From positions 1 through 64,000 of the forward strand of contig JALVVV010000001.1 in the NCBI GenBank assembly GCA_027023265.1: DNA of 64,000 bases. Direction: 5' to 3'. This stretch comes from DHVE2 group archaeon (GTDB lineage: Archaea > Thermoplasmatota > Thermoplasmata > Thermoplasmatales > Aciduliprofundaceae). The notes below the pieces were generated by a model. The model was not told where the DNA came from. It did not search any database and saw only the letters and a program-made list of their open reading frames with translations. Below, piece after piece: positions 33,615 to 42,706 of the stretch. The first letter of the stretch is position 1. Every line of letters starts with the position of its first letter. The position numbers and the translations under genes were made by a program.

Positions 33615-34934
33615 TCACCCTTTTTCTATTTCCTTCTGGATTTTTTGGGATTCTTTGAGTACTTTTTCCGGGTTTTTATCTGTCAGAAATCCAATCTCCT
33701 TTTCACTGAATCTCAGCACGTAGGTATAAAGTGCCCTAACTTCAGAGTCCAAATCATAAATTACACGGAAGTACGGTATTATCTTCTCTTTTGTTACTCC
33801 GGGAGATGCATGGTAAATCCTCCCAACCTTTGCGCTTACGCTCTCTCTTATATCTCTTTTTTCCTTGCTCTTGCTCATATTTTTTATCCATTCTGGAAAA
33901 CTGAGGTATCTCTCATGGTTATTGTATTTATCCGCTTTTGCAACGCTTACTGCACAAATCATATCGTTGGCGTAACTCCACAGCGCATAGTGCTGTCTTC
34001 TCATAACTCTTCCCAGGAAGACATCAGCGCGTGACAGGTACTCGTAGGCGCGTTCTAAATCTTCAACTCTTTTATACTCTCTGGGCATGTTTTCTTCTAC
34101 CCACATGCTAACAAAATCTGGTGTTTCATCAATATTTCTAATTGCTTCTCTGGCATGTTCAAATTTCATGGTTCTTAAAAGCTTCATAGTGCTGCTGTAT
34201 ATCTCGTTCCTCACGTCCCTTGTACCCAGTCTTTTTATGTCCTCGACTCTAAGTGCTTTTTTGCCCATGGCTAATGCTTGCAGGTCATTAATTGCCGCTC
34301 TCATATCCCCCCCAGCATTACCCGCTATGATTCTAAGTGCCTCTTTATCGCACATTATTCCTTCTATCTTGCATATTCTGTCAAGAACTTTTATCATTTG
34401 AGATGGCAGTAATGATTTGAATTTCACTACCTTACACATGCTCCTTAGCTTTGCACCCCACGTGCCTTTTATTATGGAATAGTAATCGTTTCCTATTAGT
34501 ATTATTGGCTGCTTGGAAACGCGTATGGTTTCCACTATTGCCTTTTTACCGCCCCGGTCATCTTTTCCCTCATACAAGTTATCTGCCTCGTCGAAAATAA
34601 TAAGTTTCCTTCCCCCCTCTTTTGTGGATAGAAACCTACCGTCGTCGGTAAATGTTTCATTCACCGCGCCAACCAATGCGATGCTTTTAATCCTCTCTTC
34701 GTTTCTAACATCGCTTGCATTTAGCTCAATTATTCCCCACCCCATATCATTCGCAAGGGCCCTTGCAGCAGAGCTTTTTCCACAACCAGGTTTTCCTACT
34801 AATATTACGGGCTTCTGACGTTTTCCCTTGTCCCATTCCATTGCCCATTTTTTGAGTTCGGCTATTGCCTGATTGTTTCCAACGATATCTCTAAGACTCT
34901 TTGGTCTGTACTTTTCCACCCAGGGCATATCCAT
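33615..34934 (-). CDS. rfcL: Replication factor C large subunit
   Basis: The product is 439 residues. It partners with RFC-S (1384-2352) to load PCNA. MPWVEKYRPKSLRDIVGN opens the protein. Walker A GKPGCGKSSAARAL lies near 47, and Walker B IFDEADNLYEG near 112. The C-terminal helical domain is longer than in RFC-S, as expected. The usual Lys-rich PCNA-binding tail is only weakly visible (ESQKIQKEIEKG). Confidence 0.93.
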   Translation of the reverse strand: MDMPWVEKYRPKSLRDIVGNNQAIAELKKWAMEWDKGKRQKPVILVGKPGCGKSSAARALANDMGWGIIELNASDVRNEERIKSIALVGAVNETFTDDGRFLSTKEGGRKLIIFDEADNLYEGKDDRGGKKAIVETIRVSKQPIILIGNDYYSIIKGTWGAKLRSMCKVVKFKSLLPSQMIKVLDRICKIEGIMCDKEALRIIAGNAGGDMRAAINDLQALAMGKKALRVEDIKRLGTRDVRNEIYSSTMKLLRTMKFEHAREAIRNIDETPDFVSMWVEENMPREYKRVEDLERAYEYLSRADVFLGRVMRRQHYALWSYANDMICAVSVAKADKYNNHERYLSFPEWIKNMSKSKEKRDIRESVSAKVGRIYHASPGVTKEKIIPYFRVIYDLDSEVRALYTYVLRFSEKEIGFLTDKNPEKVLKESQKIQKEIEKG

Positions 34935-35005
34935 ACCGGGCCATGATATTGGGGTTATTTAAGTTTCCCGCCATACTGGATATTTTTTCTTATTTACCAT
35001 CTTAT

Positions 35006-35551
35006 TTACGGATTATCCCTCCAGTACCTATCCGCCTCGCTAAACACGCATCCACAGTATCCTTGTCGATAAATTCCCGCTTCTCTTGCCATTTTCTCGC
35101 TCTCATCGAACCATTTTCTCATATCAATGTAGAGAAATTCTATGTTCATATTTTTTCCTATTTTCTCACCTATTTCCTTAACCAGTTCATGCTTCTGGTA
35201 TGGGGCAAGCAGTAGGGTTGTTGAAAATGCATTAAATCCATGTCTTTTTGCGTAGGTGGCAACCCTGTGCAATCTTTCAGCGTAGCAGAATTTGCAACGT
35301 AACACGTTGCTCTTCCTGCTCAGCATGGCTGCTTTGTATAGCCAGTCTTCAAGGGGATAGCTCAAATCTTCAATTGTTTTTATTCCCTTTTTTGATGTAT
35401 ATTTTCTAAATGCCTCTAATCGGCGTATGTATTCCCGGTATGGCTGTATGTTTGGATTGTACCAGAAAACGACAATTTCGTGCTCTTTGATGAGATGCTC
35501 GTACGGTGCTGCAAGGCAAGGAGCGCAACATGCGTGAAGGAGTAGCTTCAT
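35006..35551 (-). CDS. queH: Epoxyqueuosine reductase QueH
   Basis: The product is 181 residues. HACCAPC near 7-13, RCKFCYAERLH near 88-98 and QGYCGCVFSEADR near 163-175 are the Cys pairs of the QueH (DUF208) family. The family binds Fe-S and reduces epoxyqueuosine to queuosine in tRNA in bacteria that lack QueG. No other queuosine gene is in this window. An archaeon that makes archaeosine would not obviously need it, so acquisition from bacteria or use of a related nucleoside is possible. Confidence 0.85.
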   Translation of the reverse strand: MKLLLHACCAPCLAAPYEHLIKEHEIVVFWYNPNIQPYREYIRRLEAFRKYTSKKGIKTIEDLSYPLEDWLYKAAMLSRKSNVLRCKFCYAERLHRVATYAKRHGFNAFSTTLLLAPYQKHELVKEIGEKIGKNMNIEFLYIDMRKWFDESEKMAREAGIYRQGYCGCVFSEADRYWRDNP

Positions 35552-35744
35552 AACTATGATTATACGTTAGCCCCATAAATAGAATTTGGAATTGAGATAT
35601 GGGTGATATTTAAAAGTAATCATACATGCATTGTTAAATTTGGATGCCTATTTTTGAGCAAATATACAATGATGTGCAAATAAGCAATTTAACAGGGAAT
35701 TAGATTTTTACAAAGTCTTTTAAAAGATTTTCTTTTGAATTTAG

Positions 35745-35760
35745 AAACTTATATATAGTA
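35745..35760 (+). promoter_or_regulatory. Promoter of the winged-helix gene at 35791
   Basis: AAACTTATATATAGTA is a near-consensus archaeal TATA region. It lies about 30 bases before the GAGGTGAG ribosome site of the downstream gene. The preceding 35552-35740 stretch is AT-rich and shows no gene. Confidence 0.6.
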
Positions 35761-35790
35761 TGTATCAATCCCATATGTGAGGTGAGAAAT

Positions 35791-36150
35791 ATGAATGGAG
35801 GATTCTCAAAAGATGATGAAAAACTTGCGGAAGTGCTCCAAAAAGCTGGTTTGCCAAGAAATGTTGCTAGAACCCTTGTTTATATGCGCGATAAAGATGA
35901 AGTCAAGTCTATTGAAATTGAAAAGAACACCGATTTGAGACAGCCTGAAGTTAGCATTGCTATGAAATATCTTAGAGAAAAGGGATGGATAACCAAGAGG
36001 GACATAAAGAAGGAGGGAAAGGGAAGACCCGTTCACGGTTACAAGCTGGCAAAACCATTTCCGAAAATCATTGCCGAACTTGAAAAGGAGCTTCAGGGAG
36101 AAATAAAGAAGATTGAAAAGCTGATTAACGAGCTCGAATCATTCGCGTGA
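35791..36150 (+). CDS. Winged-helix transcriptional regulator
   Basis: The product is 119 residues from the ATG at 35791; GAGGTGAG lies 5 bases upstream, overlapping a possible GTG start. Residues 8-90 form a winged helix: VARTLVYMRDKDEVKSIEIE, recognition helix RQPEVSIAMKYLREKGWI, and wing KKEGKGRPVHGYKLA. This looks like archaeal TrmB/MarR-like proteins. A C-terminal helix (95-119) would dimerise. A strong TATA element precedes it. The gene converges with rpiA (12-base overlap). The target is unknown. Confidence 0.8.
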   Translation: MNGGFSKDDEKLAEVLQKAGLPRNVARTLVYMRDKDEVKSIEIEKNTDLRQPEVSIAMKYLREKGWITKRDIKKEGKGRPVHGYKLAKPFPKIIAELEKELQGEIKKIEKLINELESFA

Positions 36151-36819
36151 TTTGAGCACTTTTATTCCATTTTTAGAGCCAATTATTACTTCATTTGCAA
36201 GTCCGATAAAAAGCCCGTTTTCTACTACACCTGGAATCATGTTAAGCTCCTTTTCCAGCTCACCGGCATTTTCTATTTTTTCAAAGCTGCAGTCTATTAT
36301 GTAATTGCCATTGTCCGTCACGAATGCTTTATTTTCTTGCACTCTTAGTGATGGCTTGCATCCTAAACTCTCTAACTTTCTCATAGTTCTTGCGTATCCA
36401 AATTTAACCACTTCTACTGGCAGTGGAAATGACCCAAAGATTTTCCTGTATTTTCGCTCGTCTACCACGATGAGTTCGTACTTGGAATAATATGCCACCA
36501 TTTTCTCCCTGAGAAGCGCTCCACCCCCCCCTTTTATGAGCTCTAAATTTTTGTTTACTTCATCTGCCCCGTCAATAGTCAGGTCGATGAAATCGTACTC
36601 TGCAAGCTCACCTGTCTTTATTCCAAGCTCTCTTGCCAGGCGTTCAGTGGCTTGGGATGTGGGCACTCCTACAATATCCAAACCGTTTTTCACCATTTCT
36701 CCTATTTTCATAATAGTGTATTTTACCGTGCTTCCAGTTCCCAGGCCCACGACCATTCCGTCTTTAACTCGCTCTGCTGCTTTTTCTCCAGCAATTTTTT
36801 TAAGTTCTTCAACGTTCAT
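36139..36819 (-). CDS. rpiA: Ribose 5-phosphate isomerase A
   Basis: The product is 226 residues from the ATG at 36819; GGAGGT lies 6 bases upstream, while the earlier ATG abuts it. The enzyme interconverts ribose 5-phosphate and ribulose 5-phosphate. VGLGTGSTVKYTI near 23, DLTIDGADEV near 79 and GGGGALLREKMVA near 94 are the conserved phosphate-binding and catalytic loops. It lies downstream of, and overlaps, the winged-helix gene at 36822, in line with a three-gene operon starting at the KaiC-like ATPase. Confidence 0.94.
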   Translation of the reverse strand: MNVEELKKIAGEKAAERVKDGMVVGLGTGSTVKYTIMKIGEMVKNGLDIVGVPTSQATERLARELGIKTGELAEYDFIDLTIDGADEVNKNLELIKGGGGALLREKMVAYYSKYELIVVDERKYRKIFGSFPLPVEVVKFGYARTMRKLESLGCKPSLRVQENKAFVTDNGNYIIDCSFEKIENAGELEKELNMIPGVVENGLFIGLANEVIIGSKNGIKVLKSRE

Positions 36820-36821
36820 GC

Positions 36822-37484
36822 TCATACCTCCAGTGATGTTATTAGCGGGGATATGAATACTCCCATAGTAAAGGTTTCCAAACCTGAAATCTCTATTTTG
36901 AGCTCGTGATTTACCTCTCCCAAAACACGAACGTGAAAACCAGGATACTCCAATTTTTTCAAAATCTCCCTCTTGAAATTCATACCACGTTCCTCGTACT
37001 TCTCCGCTAACCTGAGCAATGAATTATTAGCGCACATATACGCTCCCCTGTATTTTTTCCTGTAAATGTAACCATGCTCTTCCAGCAGGGAGAGATACCG
37101 ATAAAGTGTTGATTTTGGCGCGTGGATTTTTTTTATTTCTTTGCATCCATCAAGGGCATATCTTACCAGTCTTCGGGCGATTGGAGAGTTCAAAAGCTGG
37201 AAGAAACTCAGGTCCACGGTATCTACAAGCTCCGGCACGTAATAGCATCTCTTCTCAAGGGTTTGATGCGCCACATATCCTTCGTGCATGAGCTTCCTTA
37301 AATGCCAGCTTGCAACCTTAACATCCACGTTGGCAGCTCTTGCTATTGACGATTCAGTCTGACACGGTCTTCTTGTGAGTTCCCTGTACACCGCTCTTCT
37401 TTTTTCGTTGGAGAATATATGCAATCCTCGCACTTCTTCAGTAGCCGAGTTTTTGATCTTTTTTTCCAGGTCAAGAATGCTCAT
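36822..37484 (-). CDS. Regulator with two winged-helix domains
   Basis: The product is 220 residues. The first winged helix (about 22-80) contains NEKRRAVYRELTRRP and VKVASWHLRKLMHEGYV and is ArsR-like. A second (about 100-150) contains KSTLYRYLSLLEEHGYIYRK. The C-terminal 65 residues form a small alpha/beta piece. The start overlaps the stop of the KaiC-like ATPase by 4 bases, so the two proteins are made together and may act as a pair. Its own end overlaps the rpiA leader. The DNA target is unknown. Confidence 0.78.
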   Translation of the reverse strand: MSILDLEKKIKNSATEEVRGLHIFSNEKRRAVYRELTRRPCQTESSIARAANVDVKVASWHLRKLMHEGYVAHQTLEKRCYYVPELVDTVDLSFFQLLNSPIARRLVRYALDGCKEIKKIHAPKSTLYRYLSLLEEHGYIYRKKYRGAYMCANNSLLRLAEKYEERGMNFKREILKKLEYPGFHVRVLGEVNHELKIEISGLETFTMGVFISPLITSLEV

Positions 37485-38353
37485 ACCAGCGCCTCTACTA
37501 TGGATTCAGCAAGGGCGTTCAGGTCCAAATCCACCAGATCTTCGTCTTTCATCGCACGGAGCATCCTCTTCATGCGACCGATAACAATGGGGGACTCGTT
37601 TTTCATTCTTTCGGTGAGAATGCGCTCCAGCTCTTTTACAAGGCCATTTCCTTTGCCGATATTATTTTTATGTCCGAAAACCACCACGCCCAGTCCGGGA
37701 ATTATGCGGTACTGATGGTAATCTTCGCTGTGTCTGCTCCCCCTCATCTTCACAACTTTAAGCTTTCTGGTGAAGTTGTCTCCCGCCCTGTATTTTAAGT
37801 GTATAACAGAATCTGCAAGGTACATCGGTATGACTGTCTCAGGTGATGAAAGATCTGGAGGCCCGTGCTCTTCCAGAGTGGCTACCAGAGTTCCTACCTT
37901 CCTTAGCTCTTTTAGCATGAAAGCCAACAATTCCCTTTGAGTGTATCTTGCCGGATTGGCCCAAACGACGGGTGTAAGCGGGTCTATGGCAACTCTTGCG
38001 TTTGAGCTTTTCCACGATGAAACAAAATCCGGCAACTCTTTTTTTATGAAGCTGCTGAACTCCTTTCCGCTGGCATCCACGAACACTAACTTTTCTTCCT
38101 GAATAAAATACAGTATATCTTCCCACCCCATATCAAGTGCGTCTCTTATAATTTGTTCTTTGTTCTCATCAAGACTTATGAATATGCATTCGCTCCCTTC
38201 CAACAAGCCCCGACGTATGAATTGTGTGGCAAATGTGGTTTTGCCTGCCCCCGTCGAGCCTATTATTACTGCTGATGAATTTAAATTAAGACCTCCGTCC
38301 GTGATAGCATCTAAACCAGGTATGCCACTTTTTACCTTTTCAACCATTGCCAT
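37481..38353 (-). CDS. KaiC/RadA-like single-domain ATPase
   Basis: The product is 290 residues. SGIPGLDAITDGGLNLNSS opens a RecA-fold domain typical of archaeal KaiC-like proteins. Walker A GSTGAGKTTFATQF lies near 33, and Walker B RVAIDPLTPV near 121. It lacks the second KaiC domain and the phosphorylation site. A TATA-like TTTAAATACC lies about 15-25 bases before the start; translation may begin at 38353 or at the internal Met at 38347. It is fused operonically to a double winged-helix protein, suggesting ATP-dependent signal output. Function is otherwise unknown. Confidence 0.82.
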   Translation of the reverse strand: MAMVEKVKSGIPGLDAITDGGLNLNSSAVIIGSTGAGKTTFATQFIRRGLLEGSECIFISLDENKEQIIRDALDMGWEDILYFIQEEKLVFVDASGKEFSSFIKKELPDFVSSWKSSNARVAIDPLTPVVWANPARYTQRELLAFMLKELRKVGTLVATLEEHGPPDLSSPETVIPMYLADSVIHLKYRAGDNFTRKLKVVKMRGSRHSEDYHQYRIIPGLGVVVFGHKNNIGKGNGLVKELERILTERMKNESPIVIGRMKRMLRAMKDEDLVDLDLNALAESIVEALV

Positions 38354-38460
38354 ATAATCTTATGCATGGTATTTAAACTTTAACAAAAAAAGTATCAACT
38401 GCATACCATCCTCACATGAAATGCAGGAAAAATATTTATCACCGACTACAATGACCACTT

Positions 38461-39906
38461 ATGGAGAGAAAGGACTTTGTGTACCGCACCGAGCTGGTAA
38501 AGAAATTGAGAGAAGAAGGCGTTGAGCCATACCCCCATTCCGCTAAAATAACTCACGAGATTGGTGATATAGTTGATAGAAGCGAAGAGTTCATGGGTAA
38601 GAAGGTAGCTGTGGCCGGTCGCATATATGGATTGAGATTTCACGGAAAGCTTGCGTTTGCCACATTGAGAAGCAATGGCAGGGACATACAGGGATTCTTC
38701 CGCTATGATGTTTTGGGGGAGAAGAAATACAAGTTTCTGAAAAAATACGTGCAGAGGGGTGATTTCATATGGTTGCACGGAGAGGTTATCCGCACAAAAA
38801 GAGGGGAGTTGAGTGTACTTGCAGATGATGTTCGTTTGATATCCAAATCTCTTTACGACCTACCTCATGAGTGGTTTGGCATAGGGGATGTGGAAACAAG
38901 ATACCGGCAAAGATATCTTGATTTGCTTTTAAATAGAGAGCCGTTTGAGCTATTTTGGAAGAGGGCAAAAATCGTGGAGGAGATGCGTCGTTTCCTGTGG
39001 TCCCGGGGTTTTCTGGAGATGGAAACTCCCGTGTTGCAGCCGGTTTATGGTGGTGCCAATGCAAAGCCATTCAAAACGCATGTGAACGCACTTGACAGGG
39101 ACTATTACTTGAGAATTTCTGACGAGCTTTACTTGAAGAGGCTTATTGTTGGAGGATATACGAAGGTATTTGAGATTTCCAAGGATTTCAGGAACGAAGA
39201 CATAGATACCACCCATAATCCTGAATTTACCATGATAGAAGCATACTGGGCATACGCTGATTACAATGATATGATGGATTTAACCGAGGAGATGATAAAA
39301 AGCATTGCAAAGGCTCTTGGTATTGAAAAGGTTAATTTCAGGGGCAAGGAGATAGATTTTACAAAGCCATTTAGAAGGGAGAAAATGCTTGATTTACTGG
39401 CAAAGCGCGGGATTACCAAGGAAACCGATGATGAGGAGATAAAGACCATGCTTGAAGAGTATAATATAAAGCTTCCTAGGTACGAGAGAGGACTAGCTCT
39501 CGGCAAGCTATTTGAAAGGGTATGCGAGGCGGATTTGCATGAGCCAGTTTTCGTTATTGATCATCCAAAAGAGACCACGCCGTTGTGCAAATTACATCGC
39601 AATGACCCTGATTTAGTAGAGCGATTTGAGCTATACGTGGGTGGTATGGAGCTTGCCAACGGATATACCGAGCTGAACGATCCCATGCTTCAGGAGAAAT
39701 TTTTCAAAGATGAAACAGAAAGGCGCACACTTGGCGACGAGGAGGCGCACCAGTACGATGCGGATTTTGTTGAGGCTCTTAGATGGGGTATGCCCCCAAC
39801 GGGTGGTGTTGGGATAGGTGTTGACAGGTTAACTATGCTGCTTACGGGGCAAGAAAGCATAAAAGAGGTGATACTGTTTCCCATGCTCGCACCGAAGGAA
39901 GAGTGA
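38461..39906 (+). CDS. lysS: Lysyl-tRNA synthetase, class II
   Basis: The product is 481 residues. The N-terminal OB fold (about 40-130) binds the anticodon. The catalytic domain shows motif 2 as FRNEDIDTTHNPEFTMIEAY near 243 and motif 3 as GVGIGVDRLTMLL near 446. Many archaea use class I LysRS, so the class II form here is a lineage marker shared with bacteria and some archaea. It has its own TATA box (AAAATATTTATC, about 38430). It converges with the carbonic anhydrase-like gene with 4 bases between stops. Confidence 0.94.
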   Translation: MERKDFVYRTELVKKLREEGVEPYPHSAKITHEIGDIVDRSEEFMGKKVAVAGRIYGLRFHGKLAFATLRSNGRDIQGFFRYDVLGEKKYKFLKKYVQRGDFIWLHGEVIRTKRGELSVLADDVRLISKSLYDLPHEWFGIGDVETRYRQRYLDLLLNREPFELFWKRAKIVEEMRRFLWSRGFLEMETPVLQPVYGGANAKPFKTHVNALDRDYYLRISDELYLKRLIVGGYTKVFEISKDFRNEDIDTTHNPEFTMIEAYWAYADYNDMMDLTEEMIKSIAKALGIEKVNFRGKEIDFTKPFRREKMLDLLAKRGITKETDDEEIKTMLEEYNIKLPRYERGLALGKLFERVCEADLHEPVFVIDHPKETTPLCKLHRNDPDLVERFELYVGGMELANGYTELNDPMLQEKFFKDETERRTLGDEEAHQYDADFVEALRWGMPPTGGVGIGVDRLTMLLTGQESIKEVILFPMLAPKEE

Positions 39907-39910
39907 GTTT

Positions 39911-40414
39911 TTACACTTTATATCTTCCATATTTGCCAGCTTTGTGCTCGTCCCTCAGTTTTTGATACACAAGTCCGTTTTCAACAGCCATCTTTCTTAT
40001 ATCTTCCCCTCTTTTTATAACTTTGGCAGGTATGCCGAGCACCAGAGAGTTTGGAGGTATCTTGGTATTTGAGGTTACTACCGCACCTGCACCAACTATG
40101 CTGCCCTCACCAATCACCGCGTTATCCAGTACAACGGAATTTATCCCTATGATGACGTTATCTTCAATTTTTGCAGCATGCACCATTGCCAGGTGCCCAA
40201 TGGTGACATTCTCGCCGATTATAGTGGGTGCATCGTGAGATACGTGAATAACAGCATTATCCTGCACATTGCTGTTTTTTCCAATCTTGATGTACGATAC
40301 GTCTCCCCTGATTACTGCACCGTCCCATATGCTAACACCTTCCTCAATTGTAACGTCTCCCACAATCACCGCGGTGGGAGCCACGTAAGCCGATGGATGT
40401 ACCTTGGGATTCAT
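39911..40414 (-). CDS. Gamma-class carbonic anhydrase-like hexapeptide protein
   Basis: The product is 167 residues. It is a left-handed beta-helix made of hexapeptide repeats with a C-terminal helix. AVIHVSHD near 54-58 and TIGHLAMVHAA near 72-80 supply the three metal-binding histidines seen in gamma carbonic anhydrases, which work as trimers. The acidic loop important for fast catalysis in Cam is absent, as in CamH-type members. CO2 hydration is therefore plausible but not certain. Confidence 0.85.
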   Translation of the reverse strand: MNPKVHPSAYVAPTAVIVGDVTIEEGVSIWDGAVIRGDVSYIKIGKNSNVQDNAVIHVSHDAPTIIGENVTIGHLAMVHAAKIEDNVIIGINSVVLDNAVIGEGSIVGAGAVVTSNTKIPPNSLVLGIPAKVIKRGEDIRKMAVENGLVYQKLRDEHKAGKYGRYKV

Positions 40415-40438
40415 ACATGGTGATGGTGATGATATAGA

Positions 40439-41671
40439 TTAATTTTCTCTAATTGCTACCGCGGGGAATATTGCAAGTATGATCATACCCACTGCGAACA
40501 GAGATGCACCCACTCCGAATGTATTGGCGAGCAATCCTATGAGAAATGCAAAACTCGCCGAAAATACCATTTTCAGCTGGGATTCAACACTCAGTCCAGA
40601 GGCCATAATCTTTGAAGATATGCTGTCGCTTACATAGCTCACGTTCATTGGCCTTCTCAGGTTGAATATGAAGTGGAGGGTAATGAATAATATTATGGAC
40701 ACTGTGAATATGGCAAGCATGTATGCAAGTCCAGCAAATAGCAGCGAGATTGTGCCTATTATGAAGGTAATATTGATTGCAAAGGCTATATTGCCAATTT
40801 TCTTCAGGGCCACATGCGATTTTTTAGATGCATACGAGGACAGCAGATATAGGAAGAAGTAAACCACTCCCACAATGATTGCAGTCCTCTTAGCATCTGT
40901 TAGATACAGAAATAGGGGGAGGGACACGGCAAATGTCTGTAGTATTGGCTGAAGGTAATCTTTGCTTGCTTTGAATCCAGAATCAAAAACTGCCGAGTTT
41001 AGAAGTGCCCGAAGTGCCTTTTTGTTTTTGAACATTCTTCCAAAGTCTTTAAGAGTGGAAATTGCTTGCTTCTTGCGGTTATTCTTTATTGATTTTTCTA
41101 TGTTTCCGTCTAACATCTTGGGATATGTGGCAAGATTGATGAAGTCTAAAATGTATGGCACGATTGTTATCAGGAATATAATGTGATAATCACCCGTGTA
41201 AAAAACAACTAATCCTGCTAAAAGTGAGTTTATTGCAGAGCCAAACTGCGATGCAGAGCGTGTAGCACCGTAATATTCAACTTTTTTTTCTTCTATGTTG
41301 TTTATCTTCAGGTACTCCAGAATCATAGCCTTATGAGTTCCCGACCTGAACGCATCCCCCAATCCGTAAAGTACCATCGCAAGAAGAAATGTGTAGAAGT
41401 TTGCAGTGAAGTAGAAAATGAGGAAAGAAATAATATATGCTCCAAAACCCATTAGCATGGACTTCCTTCTTCCAAACATGTCCGCGTATATACCAGTAGG
41501 AATTTCAAGTATGTTTGTGGAGATCTCCGCTACGGCATACAGTATTCCTATGTCCATATACGACATCCCTGAGCCCAAAAAGAACAGAATTAAAAAAGGC
41601 TCAAATAATCTCAGGTTTTTCAAAAACCCGTAAGCGGAGAACTTGTAGAACATCCTATCTTTAGGAATCAC
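40439..41671 (-). CDS. Major facilitator superfamily transporter
   Basis: The product is 410 residues with about 12 hydrophobic segments. The loop between spans 2 and 3 has GIYADMFGRRKSML near 60-73, the MFS motif A (G-x3-D-x2-GRR). A long cytosolic loop (about 185-210, rich in Lys/Asn) divides the two halves. The substrate is unknown. It resembles archaeal multidrug-type members. A second MFS gene lies at 56388. Confidence 0.85.
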   Translation of the reverse strand: MIPKDRMFYKFSAYGFLKNLRLFEPFLILFFLGSGMSYMDIGILYAVAEISTNILEIPTGIYADMFGRRKSMLMGFGAYIISFLIFYFTANFYTFLLAMVLYGLGDAFRSGTHKAMILEYLKINNIEEKKVEYYGATRSASQFGSAINSLLAGLVVFYTGDYHIIFLITIVPYILDFINLATYPKMLDGNIEKSIKNNRKKQAISTLKDFGRMFKNKKALRALLNSAVFDSGFKASKDYLQPILQTFAVSLPLFLYLTDAKRTAIIVGVVYFFLYLLSSYASKKSHVALKKIGNIAFAINITFIIGTISLLFAGLAYMLAIFTVSIILFITLHFIFNLRRPMNVSYVSDSISSKIMASGLSVESQLKMVFSASFAFLIGLLANTFGVGASLFAVGMIILAIFPAVAIREN

Positions 41672-41790
41672 CTCTGGAGTATCAATGACAGGTATTAATT
41701 ATTTTCAGAAACTATTACCGGGAAATATGGTCTTGCTTACTAATTTATATTTCTCAGAAAACTTAATGTTTTGAAAGTACATCATAGGGT

Positions 41791-42492
41791 ATGGAGCCCC
41801 GTTATAAGCTATGGTTTGAAAACTCTAAGGGATACGTGTTTGGCAAAGGTGCGTATGAGCTTTTGAAAAAAATAGATGAAATGGGTAGCATTAGGCAGGC
41901 GAGTATGGATATGAAAATCTCTTACAGGCATGCTTGGGGGATGATAAAAGAGATAGAGGAAAATCTGGGAATAAAGGTTGTTTCGTCTGAAAGAGGGGGC
42001 AAAGAGGGTGGTAAAACAAAATTAACAACTGAGGGGGTAAAATTGCTAAAAGAGTACGAAAGGTACGACAGTGTGTTCAGGTATGTTTGCAAGCACCCTT
42101 ATATAAAACCATCACTAACCGTAGATGCCATTTTAGTTGAAGATGAAAAGATACTGCTTATACGCAGGAAAAGAGAGCCGTATAGGGAAATGTATGCTCT
42201 TCCTGGCGGATTTGTAGAGTACGGGGAAAAAACAGAAGATGCAGTAATTCGCGAGATGAAAGAGGAAACGGGCTTGGATATTGCACCGATTGGTATTGTT
42301 GGGGTGTACTCGGATCCGGAGAGAGACCCACGGGACCATACTGTAACGATTGCATATATTGTTGAAAAATTGGGAGGTGATTTAAAAAGCGGGGACGATG
42401 CAGCCGATGCAAGATTTTTCCCTATTGATAAACTTCCTCCTCTTGCCTTTGACCATGAAAAAATAATAAAAGATTACCTAATGATTCGTTGA
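41791..42492 (+). CDS. ModE-type winged helix fused to a Nudix hydrolase
   Basis: The product is 233 residues. Residues 1-95 are a ModE/LysR-like winged helix (MGSIRQASMDMKISYRHAWG, then the wing GGKEGGKTKLT). Residues 105-233 are a Nudix domain with box GGFVEYGEKTEDAVIREM followed by KEETGLDI (GX5EX7REUXEEXGU). NrtR-type regulators have the Nudix domain first, so this reversed order is different. It may be a ligand-controlled regulator or a nucleotide-diphosphate hydrolase with DNA binding. The end overlaps the convergent small gene. Confidence 0.85.
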   Translation: MEPRYKLWFENSKGYVFGKGAYELLKKIDEMGSIRQASMDMKISYRHAWGMIKEIEENLGIKVVSSERGGKEGGKTKLTTEGVKLLKEYERYDSVFRYVCKHPYIKPSLTVDAILVEDEKILLIRRKREPYREMYALPGGFVEYGEKTEDAVIREMKEETGLDIAPIGIVGVYSDPERDPRDHTVTIAYIVEKLGGDLKSGDDAADARFFPIDKLPPLAFDHEKIIKDYLMIR

Positions 42493-42696
42493 GGACAGGT
42501 TATACATTACCTTTGTCCCCTTTAAGCTTGCATGTAGTAGCCTGACCACAGCAACGTACTCGTCTATGTCTCTCACTTCCATTGTCAGGTCGTACTGCCC
42601 GAATACGGGCTTGAATCCTATGTCTTTTACCTTTTTCAATACTTCAAGAGGATCTGGACCTTCCGAGCTAAAAAATAGTTTAATGTATATTTTCAT
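42478..42696 (-). CDS. Small ferredoxin-fold-like protein of unknown function
   Basis: The product is 72 residues with a beta-alpha-beta pattern (MKIYIKLFFSS, DPLEVLKKVKDIG, YDLTMEVRDIDEYVAVVRLL), similar in outline to Lrp/AsnC-type ligand domains without DNA-binding part. It is the last gene of the RNA polymerase cluster, 10 bases after nusA, and is likely co-transcribed. No specific family is recognised. Confidence 0.65.
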   Translation of the reverse strand: MKIYIKLFFSSEGPDPLEVLKKVKDIGFKPVFGQYDLTMEVRDIDEYVAVVRLLHASLKGTKVMYNLSSTNH

Positions 42697-42706
42697 ACCA
42701 ATCCCT

